Positions 37,448 through 45,251 of a DNA stretch of 64,000 nt are shown in pieces. The notes below the pieces were generated by a model. The model saw only the letters and a list, made by a program, of their open reading frames with translations, was not told the DNA's origin and did not search any database. Within the stretch, counting starts at the first letter, position 1. Every line of letters begins with the position of its first letter. Origin of the DNA: Watersipora subatra (Eukaryota > Bryozoa > Gymnolaemata > Cheilostomatida > Watersiporidae); contig NC_088712.1 in the NCBI RefSeq assembly GCF_963576615.1, positions 17,591,527-17,655,526 of the forward strand, written 5' to 3'. Both the position numbers and the translations under genes were made by a program.

Positions 37448-37732
37448 TAGCGCAGTTGACAAAGCTCTGATTTATTTTTCTTGTGCGTTATCATTAGCGA
37501 TAATTTTTCTGGTTACGCGTTAAGTTTAACGGTTGATTAGACCCTCTCACGGGCGTGAAGGTGAGGTGACATGAGGTAGGGTGATGTTGTGAGGTGTTGT
37601 GGCGGTGAAGCATCAGTGTTGGTGAGGTGTAAATATTTATTCAGTGTTCGGAGGTGAGAATTACATTAAATTTATACAAGTGGGATAGAGTAAATTTGTG
37701 GTGAGAAATATAATGTATTGTGTTGTGTAGGG

Positions 37733-39025
37733 ATGGATAGTGGTTTTCCAAATCTGGTGTTCGGTGAGCACGGTGATGGCTCGTGGGAACGATTTATAGA
37801 AGAGATGAATTTGTGCATTGGGAGTGCTGTCGAAAGGAGAAGTTATGTAGATGATGAAGATGGCAATAGAGTGCCTATTATGAGAGGTAGAGCTAGGTTA
37901 GTGCCCCTATTGAGAGCTATTGAGCACAGTGGTAGAGAAATATTGAGGGGAGCAGGGTTTAACGTAGATGGTGTAAATTCTACTTATGAAGAGGCAGTGG
38001 AGGTTTTGCAGGATTATTATGGTAGACAAGAGAGTATGTTTGTAAAGGGGCATAAGTTTCTGACAGCTAGGCAGGTACATGGAGAAATTGATAGAAAATA
38101 TTTACAACGGGTAGAGAGTTTGAGCAGATATGCAGAGGTGGCTAATAATAATGATAGGGTAAGGTTTGCCCTTATAGTGGCGGTTAACAGGTTGAGAGAT
38201 AGAGAAGTAAGCAGAGATTTGATGAAGAATGCCAATCTTACTTGGGGGTTATTACATGAGGCATTGAGGGCTCGTGAAATGGCCAACAACTTGAACAGAT
38301 TTTTGAGAACTGAGGGTAGAAGTACCGATTTAAAAAGTGAGGTTAAGAGAGAAGTAGCAAAGGTGTCAGAGTTTGATAGCCGAGCGCAGTACCGGAGTAA
38401 TGATAGAGATAGAAGCTATGATTCAGCGGGTAGGTCTTCCCCTAGAGGTAGCCCTAGGAGTAGTAGAAGGTATTATGGTAGTGAGGAGCATGATACTAGC
38501 AGGTATGGGACGAGAGGCCGAGAGTCTAACAATGACAGTGACAGTAGGAAGTATAGAGATAATTATAGCAGGGAGAGGCATGTCTCCAGATATAGAGCAA
38601 ATAATAGAGAAGGCAGTGAAGATAGAGTATGCTATAATTGCAGACCTAGTGGCCATGAGATGAGGAGTTGTCTCTCCATTAAATGTTTTCCTTGTAGAAG
38701 GCGAGGACATGTATCCTGTTATTGTAGGAATAAGGGAGAAGATGTAGGTTATGACAGACGAGGTAGCAGCAGGAAGTCAGGAGGTAGTCGTGATATTAGC
38801 TATGAGCGATATGATAGTAGGGAAAGGTGCAGGAGGCGAGAAAGCCTTCGCGAGACGAGAGACAAGTTGAGTAGATACAGGGACAATAGTATAAATAGGC
38901 TTGAGGGGGAGAAGTATAAGGACAGGCGCGAGACGATTCGGTATGATGAAAGGTCCTGGGATAATAGTAAGGGCAGAAGTGTTAGTTTCTCTGGTTTGAG
39001 GGATAAATATGATGATGAAAGTTGA
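37733..39025 (+). CDS. gag: Gag polyprotein of the LTR element
   Basis: About 430 residues from the ATG at 37,733 (MDSGFPNLVF), chosen as the first ATG of the frame. Residues about 1-200 form a helical capsid-like region (RVRFALIVAVNRLRDREV). About 210-300 is Arg/Ser/Tyr-rich. Two CCHC zinc knuckles follow: CYNCRPSGHEMRSC and CFPCRRRGHVSCYC, both with C-X2-C-X4-H-X4-C spacing, which bind nucleic acid in retroelement Gags. The tail is again basic and Arg/Ser-rich. The frame ends at a TGA (39,023-39,025), and the same frame stays open beyond it into the protease. The frame is fully intact, so coding function may have been kept until recently. Confidence 0.93.
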   Translation: MDSGFPNLVFGEHGDGSWERFIEEMNLCIGSAVERRSYVDDEDGNRVPIMRGRARLVPLLRAIEHSGREILRGAGFNVDGVNSTYEEAVEVLQDYYGRQESMFVKGHKFLTARQVHGEIDRKYLQRVESLSRYAEVANNNDRVRFALIVAVNRLRDREVSRDLMKNANLTWGLLHEALRAREMANNLNRFLRTEGRSTDLKSEVKREVAKVSEFDSRAQYRSNDRDRSYDSAGRSSPRGSPRSSRRYYGSEEHDTSRYGTRGRESNNDSDSRKYRDNYSRERHVSRYRANNREGSEDRVCYNCRPSGHEMRSCLSIKCFPCRRRGHVSCYCRNKGEDVGYDRRGSSRKSGGSRDISYERYDSRERCRRRESLRETRDKLSRYRDNSINRLEGEKYKDRRETIRYDERSWDNSKGRSVSFSGLRDKYDDES

Positions 39026-39604
39026 CCAGGTCAGACATTTGTGCAGTATTTCAAAGTTAATGAAGTAAATGTAGAGTTTACGTTTGATACTGGGGCTGAG
39101 GTGTCAATATTAACCACGGCAACAGCCAATAAGTTGAACCGACGGTTAAAGAAACCGTCGACAGTTTTAGAAACTGCTGATGGTAGTGAGTTAAAAGTTG
39201 TTGGAGGTGTAATAGTTTATTTGGAAAGTAAAGACAGGCATATGGATGCTGAAGTTCATGTGGTGAAAGGATTGAGAACAAACCTTTTGGGCATAACTGA
39301 GTTGAAGCTGCTAAAACTATTTGCCGTTGTAAACGTGTTATGCAGAAGTAAGTTTGAGCCTGTTAAGGAGTGTAGAATTATTAAGCCAGTTAAGCCGTTT
39401 TTGTCGAGAACCATTAATGCTGGGTCAAGTTATGTTTCAGATGATGTCGAGTTTCAAAACCTGACAAATAAGCCTGACAGAGAGAGCAAAGTTAAGAAAG
39501 GTCACACAGGTCAAGATTGGTGGACTTGTAAAACCAAGGGAGTGAAGAGTAGCAAATACATAGAAATTGGTAGTCAACTGGGGTGCAAGTGCAAGTGTCT
39601 ATAG
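39026..39604 (+). CDS. pro: Retropepsin-type aspartic protease, in frame with Gag past a TGA
   Basis: The frame continues without a shift from gag across the single TGA at 39,023-39,025; the five codons to 39,040 are open. The catalytic motif FTFDTGAEVSIL lies about 20 residues in. A flap-like ETADGS and the C-terminal NLLGITEL motif follow, as in Ty3/retroviral proteases. The remaining about 90 residues look like a linker. It ends with a TAG at 39,602. No polymerase follows. There is no ATG of its own near the start, so readthrough of the TGA is the likely mode of expression (inference, by analogy to stop-codon suppression between gag and pro in some retroelements). Confidence 0.87.
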   Translation, partial: PGQTFVQYFKVNEVNVEFTFDTGAEVSILTTATANKLNRRLKKPSTVLETADGSELKVVGGVIVYLESKDRHMDAEVHVVKGLRTNLLGITELKLLKLFAVVNVLCRSKFEPVKECRIIKPVKPFLSRTINAGSSYVSDDVEFQNLTNKPDRESKVKKGHTGQDWWTCKTKGVKSSKYIEIGSQLGCKCKCL

Positions 39605-39686
39605 GGTGTGATATAGAACACAGTCACGATGAGGTAAGGGAAGGTGCTGAGAAAGTAGCTGAACCAGTGTCTGTAATGGAAAAGGT

Positions 39687-40100
39687 TTGCTCTTTTTAGT
39701 AGAGGTATCTAGCAATGAAATGTTAGACCGACAAGGTTATGAGAAAAAGGTAGCAGAGATTGAAAGAGAGGAAAGGGAGGTGCGGAGAAAGTCGAAGGAG
39801 AAATTGGCGGAGCTGAAAGCCAAACGGGAGGCAGCAGTCATGGAGTTGGAAAATGTCAAGGCATTCAGGGTAGTGGTGCAGGAGTTAGCCGAGGTTCAGA
39901 GGAGATTTGCTGGTAGCAGACCTGCACTGGTTGCAGGTGAGGTCGAGCTAGATAGGTCTGGACCTATGCCATTTCCCAGCTCTGTGGTGCCATCCCCTGT
40001 GCAGCCGGTTATGGCCCAGGTGGAGACCTCCCACAGGAAGCCTGTCGAGCCTGCCTTTTACTGGAGAGAGCGAGGTAAAGACAGAAGAGACGGAGATTAG
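39687..40100 (+). CDS. Third open frame of the LTR element, coiled-coil then Pro-rich
   Basis: About 130 residues. Positions about 15-75 are rich in Glu, Lys and Arg with heptad-like spacing (KVAEIEREEREVRRKSKEK), predicting a coiled coil, followed by a Pro/Val-rich tail ending WRERGKDRRDGD. It is in a different frame from gag-pro. It may be the C-terminal remainder of a deleted pol or an accessory protein. The first codon in the listed frame is not an ATG; the first ATG is at the MLDRQGYEK segment near 39,720. No known domain was recognised. Confidence 0.5.
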   Translation: MLFLVEVSSNEMLDRQGYEKKVAEIEREEREVRRKSKEKLAELKAKREAAVMELENVKAFRVVVQELAEVQRRFAGSRPALVAGEVELDRSGPMPFPSSVVPSPVQPVMAQVETSHRKPVEPAFYWRERGKDRRDGD

Positions 40101-40426
40101 GTTGAGGAGTCATTACTGACCCAACCAAAAGACTCCGGGCTAGTCAGGGTTGGTGGAAGTAGTGTTGGAGATGTTTGTGGAAGTAGTGTTGGTAGTGACA
40201 GCGGTCACGGTAAAAGTATTGGTAGCGGTGGAGGTCAGGGTGATGGAAAAGCCAGTGCAGACTGGCAATGGAGCTGGCAGTAGCGAGACGAGTACTTTAG
40301 ACGGTGGCACAGGGTCAGGCAAGCCAGAGGCATAGCCTATGGAGACTGCCCTAACGGGGTCAGGTAACAAGCAACACAAGTAAGGAAAGTTACTATGCTT
40401 GCTTGTTGGTAGTGATGGAGTGGCCC
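40101..40426 (+). other. Gly/Ser-coding or non-coding 3' region of the LTR element
   Basis: GC-richer sequence with imperfect repeats of 'ggaagtagtgttggtag', open in one plus-strand frame as Gly/Ser/Val-rich residues (GGSSVGDVCGSSVGSDSG). Antisense and shifted frames of 61-79 residues also stay open here for compositional reasons. No domain was recognised. Confidence 0.5.
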
Positions 40427-40446
40427 AAAAAAAAAGAAAAAAAGGG
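40427..40446 (+). promoter_or_regulatory. Polypurine tract of the LTR element
   Basis: An uninterrupted run of purines (A-rich, ending AAAGGG) two bases before the 3' LTR start at 40,449. In LTR elements this primes plus-strand DNA synthesis, so its place fixes the 5' edge of the 3' LTR. Confidence 0.9.
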
Positions 40447-40448
40447 CA

Positions 40449-40703
40449 TGTTGTATTATGGGATTTGCATGTTTTATTAAGGGAATTGTTAGGCTCAGGC
40501 TATATTGGTGTCTGAGCTCAAGGCATTACAGGTGGTCTTGGTAATTACGGTGAGTGCATGAAGCTGGATAAAGCTAATGGGTAAAGCTAGTAGATTGGCT
40601 AGTGTAAGGCAGTATAGGGGAGGATATAAGGAAGTGTAACGAAAGACAGAGGCTCTTCTTCATCTTCACATCAGTACATGTGAGTACATTGATTTATACA
40701 ACA
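40449..40703 (+). repeat. 3' LTR (255 bp)
   Basis: Matches the 5' LTR but has 21 extra bases after 'gggatttg' (containing catgttttattaaggg). About eight or nine other substitutions are visible between the LTRs. Ends TACAACA. Confidence 0.95.
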
Positions 40704-40776
40704 CATTCACATTCTTCTGACGCTCAATTTGTTGCTGCGTTTATATAAGGTTGATAAAATAATAAAATAATTATTA

Positions 40777-41204
40777 CCCTTTCGCTGCGATAAACACATT
40801 TATACGTTTTCTATAGACGAATTTTTGCGACTTTCCAAGCAATTGTGTGGTAACTTAATTTTACTATTTGTTGACAACATAACCCATGGTATTTAAGACT
40901 TATATGAAGTTGACAGTGTTGTTTGAACATTTCTCTATAAAATCAGCCTAAAACAGCTAAGCAATTTTAAACTTTTGTTTGAGAATTTCCCAACAAAAGT
41001 TTAAAATTGCTTCGCTTTTTTAGGCTAATTTTATAGAGAAATGTTCAAACAACGCTGTCAATTTCATAAAATTCTTAAAGACCATGGGTTATGTTGTCAA
41101 CAAATAGTAAAATTAAGTTACCACGCAATTGCTGGAAAAGTCGCAAAAATGTGTCTATAGAAAACGCATAAATGAGTTTATCGCAGCAAATGAGTAATAA
41201 TCAT
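40777..41204. mobile_element. Foldback (TTAA-type) element at the palindrome axis
   Basis: The two halves (about 40,777-40,979 and 40,992-41,204) are inverted copies. Ends are TTACCCTTTCGCTGCGATAA and, on the right, its approximate complement TTATCGCAGCAAATGAGTAA. The loop is 12 bases (40,980-40,991). CCCTTTNGC-type ends resemble the TTAA elements at 4,182 and in the Helitron at 61,857-63,134. The homology continues seamlessly outward into the giant arms, so element boundaries are inferred from the TTA(C)CC ends only. Confidence 0.7.
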
Positions 41205-41689
41205 TTTATTATTTTATCAACCTTATACAATTGTATAAACAAATTGAGAGTTAGAAGAGCTGTGTCCAGTTAAAAATAATTTAGGTTTTATGCAGTAAAA
41301 ATTATTTTTGGTTATTTATTTATTTTGTTGTTAATGAGAGTTGGTGAAAATGATCATTCTTTGAAAAAGAATTTTATCGCGTCTCTGATAAGGAAACAGT
41401 AAAATACAATAATATTAAATATTTTGTTAGTGCGACTCTCTGAATATGTGATGCCTTTCTAGGCCTCCCTTTCAATCTTCACTAGACAATCAATTAATTT
41501 TTTTTTAAAGAGTCGAAACAGTTCATTCTTATTGATTACTAGTTACTAAAAAAAATTATATTGTTTTAAATCAATTAGTTTAATGAGCCAGTGTTTAAAT
41601 ATTGATTTTTTCTTCAATAAAAATTTTTTTCGTTTCAATTTTGAAAAGCTTTAAATGAACTCTAACAAAGAACTTATACATTATTTGTA

Positions 41690-41960
41690 TCAAGGTGCCC
41701 CACAAGACACATAGTTTATGCGAGCAGTGTGTCAAAATGATTACAAACGTACGCTTTCACAATACGAGTTGTATTGAAGTGTTACGATCAATACATTTAA
41801 GAGATAATCACAAGTTTACGGCTGTGATTGGATTTAGAGTAAAGAGGGCTACGCAGTTTACAGTTCTTTTGTGTAAAATATTCAATATTACATGATAGTT
41901 TTTGAGTTACAGGTTTTAAAGGTAGCTGGAAGAGACCCTGACAAAGCAATAAGTTACACC
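41690..41960 (-). pseudogene. Strongly decayed lectin exon-1 relic G'
   Basis: Mirror partner of 36,520-36,790, with the same spaced exon-1 matches read on the minus strand ('cgagcagtgtgtca', 'cgagttgtattgaagtgt', 'ggctgtgattggatttagagta'). It lies 1.4 kb downstream of the intact lectin gene on the same strand. A plus-strand 66-residue frame is an antisense by-product shared with the other arm because of common origin. Confidence 0.7.
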
Positions 41961-43358
41961 GTATGAGTAGTTAATTTATGCCACAGATAATCTACAAAAC
42001 TGTTGTGCATAGATTTGATAGACACAAGATTTAGTGACTAAGAAGGATAACGTTTTAACTTCTGCAGAAATATTTGCTTGTGCCAAAATCTCTCTATTTT
42101 TTCTGCATTTGATTAAATAAAAAATGGGAAATTTGTGTTTTTTGATAGTCATTCAGTGTCCAAACAAAAACATATTGTTTTTAATTCAACAGTTTAATGA
42201 CAACAAAGAGTTAAGGCAAAAACTAAGAGTTATAACAAAAACTTTGGACAGACATAGAGTGTAAACACAAAAACAGAATGTTAGGACACAAACATCAATT
42301 TGTTGCAGTCTTGAAGAAAATGGGGAATGCTAAGACATACATATAGCTTGATAATCAAAGTCTATAATTTGCCTGAAAAGTGCATTTTTTGCTCTTCAAC
42401 TTGGTAAAAACATCTTTTAACTTCATCTTATTTTGCAATATTTTATTTGTTGGTGATGCTCGTTTGATGCAATGACTGGTATTTTTGATACAAAACTTTG
42501 AAAACAGCTGGTTTGGGATTACTTGGATACAAAGTAATTATAGTGTGCTGGTTTCTGCTTTCTTTGTGTGGTTAAACGTTGAAACTGCAAATGTTTCCCA
42601 TAAAATAAGTGAGGTAGAAGTGAGAAATATTGTGTAAGTGTCAAAACAGCTTTATTTATATTTGGTTAGTATATCTTTTTTATACCAAAAACTTAGGAAA
42701 CCGCATTCAATACAGCAAAGCTAGAAAAAAAATACACAAATAGAACTTTAATAATTCCTGCTAAATACCTTTGCTAGGCACAATACGTTAGATTAATATG
42801 AGTTGTTGATACAAATTGCTAAACTGTGTAATTGCTGTGTAAATATTGTGCTAAATTGTCAAAAACTTAAATGTAAACACAATAATTGTGTTTGTATTTA
42901 ATGTAACTATTACAATATTTTCAAATTGTATCAGTATCAGTCTGCAAAGAATCTAACCAAACCTTATTTTCTTACACGAGTAATTTTTCTGCAAACAGTT
43001 TTCACATTCTGCTAAATATAAAAGCTACTGAGAGCAATATTAATTCAAATAATTATAATGAAACAATTGTTTATACCTTCTATATTTTACATTATAATAT
43101 TTATATCAAGTGGTTTTGCATGACAGATACTTTAAAAAAGCAGCTTCTCTGTGCTCAAGATACTTGCCTCTACATTATGAGTTGTGAAAAGTACTCATCA
43201 CAAATTTGCTTCACAGATCTTTACAAGTTTACAGCCTTGATTTTAAACCAAAAAGCTGCCAAAAGCATTATTAATTTTAAAATAATTAAATTAGTGACTA
43301 GTACACCTTTTTTTACTAAATCATAAAATACTCGTTTTGTGATGTTTTATGACGGTGT

Positions 43359-43603
43359 CTATGGTGCGTTGTAATATCCATGAACTTCAACTTCGTAGAG
43401 GTTAAGTACAACTGTTGTGTTTAATTGAAGCTGTACAAATCTCCCAGCAACAACTGAAGCGCATTTAATCAGAGTGTAGTACTTGTTTAAGATGCCATCA
43501 TGTCGTCCACAGAAGTTTTCATCATCATCAGATGTGTAGAGTAGCTGAGAAACTTCATCTGCAGCTGTTATCAGTAAATTTTTTGTTCGGTTGTGGTAGG
43601 TAG
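43359..43603 (-). CDS. Lectin D, exon 3 (second half of F5/8C domain, stop)
   Basis: 245 bp after a 'ctttttgcag' acceptor, ending TAG. Encodes LLITAADEVSQLL, FCGRHDG, GRFVQLQL and the terminal VEVHGYYNAP. Exon 3 of copies A and C has the same length. Confidence 0.85.
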
Positions 43604-45251
43604 CTGCAAAAAGTAATAGCATTGCACTCTGTTTCATATGAGAAAAAACTACAGATCGACTATTTTAAAAGTTCCCAAAAACCAACAATTTTGTTGTAAA
43701 TCAAATCATACTGGTTTTAAGCAATTACTTCTATAGGTTTTGTACAGCTATACCCAATATATCTACAACATATTCGGTATACTACAGTAGATGTCACCGA
43801 ATGTAAAACTTGCTGCCTAACAAAATATACATGTAAGAAAATTTAGTCAAAGAAATACATGCACAGTGCAAGTAGATGATCAGTTTTTTAGTAAATGAGG
43901 GAAATTTTTAAACTTCATATGAATTTTAAAACAGCTGTGCATTAGGAAGTTTAGCATGTGTTTTGTAAAAAAAGGAACAGATGTTAAAAAAATGATACTA
44001 TGTGAGTCGCTTTTTTAGATAAATTTATGAAACTGTACAATGTACTGTACAGCAATCGACAATGTTTAATGCTTGGATACAATAAAAAAATTTTTTAAAG
44101 TTTTTACTTATCACGAATTCAGAGTTTTAAAAATATGAACAAAATTTAAAGCAATTTAGCCTTAGCAACTCTATTCGGTGCTATTTTTTATTTATTTCAT
44201 TATCATTATTTCTATTATCACTAAATAACAGACATATTTGTGTATGTGAGTGAGAGAAGGTTTAATGGGTTAGACTACTATTATTTACCCCGATTGAGAA
44301 TATTTACAGCTTGGATACAGTAACGTTTTTCTAAGTCAACTCTCCACCAGGGATTCAGGCGGCTTTTGGTAGCTACCATAGAACTGCCATCTGAATACCG
44401 TCCATCAACTGCTTTATCAGCAGTGAGATCTAATGAAAGAGCGATTGTCGACTCAGCAGGTTTACCTGTAAGTACAATTTATGTATGTATCAATCTAATA
44501 TATTTGTATCAACAAAAGAGAACAAGGACAACTTTCTCTAATTGCATTATTTCAGATGAAAGTTAGAGAAAATTACTATTTCTGATGCATGTACCAGTGA
44601 CAGCAAAAAGTTATTTGTATTCTCTCTCCTGCTTGTGGTATATTAAAATAAAATTTGTTGAAATTCTGATAGCAGAAATAATGAAAATATAATAGGACTT
44701 TTGGTTCTTAGTCTTTCTTAGAATAAACAAATGTTTTTGCATACCAAATAAGTGTATAAGATAAAACTCTTCTAAGCCTAAAGTAGATTAATCAGATTCT
44801 ATAAATTTTTGATCAGCTTACAAACTTCACAGCTTCAATTCAAGTAGTTCATTGCGCAGAGTATGCATCATAGTTCAAAATGAAAATGAACACCTAAAAG
44901 GCATGAAGACAAAGCAGGTCTCGCAAGAGAAATACCTCGTGCAAGCAGCGTGTCAGTGCGAGGCATAACATATGCCTCCCCAATATGAGTTGTGTTGATG
45001 TCTTGCAATGAACCAGTTTCTGAGATATTCAAGAATTGGCAGCTGTGACTATGTTTAGAGTAGACAAAGACATGACAGTCCGGAGTGTTTGTACAAAGGA
45101 TTCCACATTCTATCTTGCTTCTCGCGTTAGTGGTTTCGTAAGCAGCTGGGATAGGCTCTGACAAAGCCATTTTGTAGTATCTTGGCATACATTGTGCCTT
45201 TGTCACTACTGACCAACATACAGCCATTGTTACAACACCTAAAAAAAACAT
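43359..45251 (-). CDS. Secreted PAN/Apple + F5/8C (F-type lectin-like) protein, intact copy D
   Basis: Three exons on the minus strand: 45,251-44,936, 44,465-44,289 and 43,603-43,359. All introns are GT-AG and phase 1, giving 738 coding bases (about 245 residues). Residues 1-20 form a signal peptide (MFFLGVVTMAVCWSVVTKAQ); an internal ATG at 45,227 with a good Kozak context is an alternative start. Exon 1 then gives a Cys-rich PAN/Apple-like module (IECGILCTN, PDCHVFVYSK, SCQFLNIS). Exons 2-3 give an F5/8C/fucolectin-type fold: GKPA start, TADKAVDG, NPWWRVDLEKRYCIQAVNI, FCGRHDG, then GRFVQLQL and NLYEVEVHGY at the end. Such proteins are usually secreted carbohydrate-binding or adhesion/immune proteins. 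I do not see the complete HX24RXDX4(R/K) fucose motif of classical F-type lectins, so sugar binding is uncertain. It is the only open copy of six. Confidence 0.85.
44289..44465 (-). CDS. Lectin D, exon 2 (first half of F5/8C domain)
   Basis: 177 bp between a 'cttacag' acceptor and a GTAAAT donor. Encodes the metal/ligand-loop side of the F5/8C fold, including TADKAVDG and NPWWRVDL. Its length is a multiple of three and both borders are phase 1. Confidence 0.82.
44936..45251 (-). CDS. Lectin D, exon 1 (signal peptide and PAN/Apple-like module)
   Basis: 316 bp, ending CTT GCA CGA G before a GTATTT donor. The upstream ATG at 45,251 is conserved in copies A and B (MFLL...), which supports it as the true start over the ATG at 45,227. 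Confidence 0.8.

Larger units (their letters stand above)
37214..40703 (+). mobile_element. LTR retrotransposon without reverse transcriptase (internally deleted)
   Basis: Two LTRs (37,214-37,447 and 40,449-40,703), both starting TGTTGTA and ending TACAACA, bracket gag, an aspartic protease and a third short frame. No reverse transcriptase, RNase H or integrase motifs were seen on either strand, so the element needs help to move. A polypurine tract lies directly before the 3' LTR. Flanks are cacag (37,209-37,213) on the left and cattcacat on the right; a near-matching cacat at 40,708-40,712 would require four extra bases at the 3' end. The right arm carries the uninterrupted site near 41,255. 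About eight or nine substitutions plus a 21-bp indel between the LTRs suggest moderate age, younger than the arms. Confidence 0.92.
25895..40979 (+). repeat. Giant inverted repeat, left arm
   Basis: Read outward from the axis (near 40,985) this arm mirrors 40,992-52,845. Check points: 25,905-25,945 against 52,800-52,845 ('caaacaaaaat.aatggcagttt'); 29,490-29,540 against 48,270-48,330 (reverse-complement 'gctgcccacatcc' block); 33,250-35,097 against 45,251-43,359 (lectin gene); 36,545-36,830 against 41,940-41,650; 40,777-40,979 against 41,204-40,992. After removing the LTR element, the 1.8-kb TA element and the extra exon, the arm length agrees with the right arm. Identity by eye is about 85-93%. 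Beyond 25,895 the match stops. Confidence 0.93.

Noticed and set aside
38017..38710. Open frames of 90-96 residues overlapping gag on both strands
   Set aside because: Shadows of the intact gag frame, which has zinc knuckles and continuous coding character.
40140..40379. Thr/Val/Ser-rich frames at the 3' end of the LTR element as an envelope-like gene
   Set aside because: They arise from an imperfect 'ggaagtagtgttgg' repeat. No signal peptide or membrane segment was seen, and they occur on both strands.
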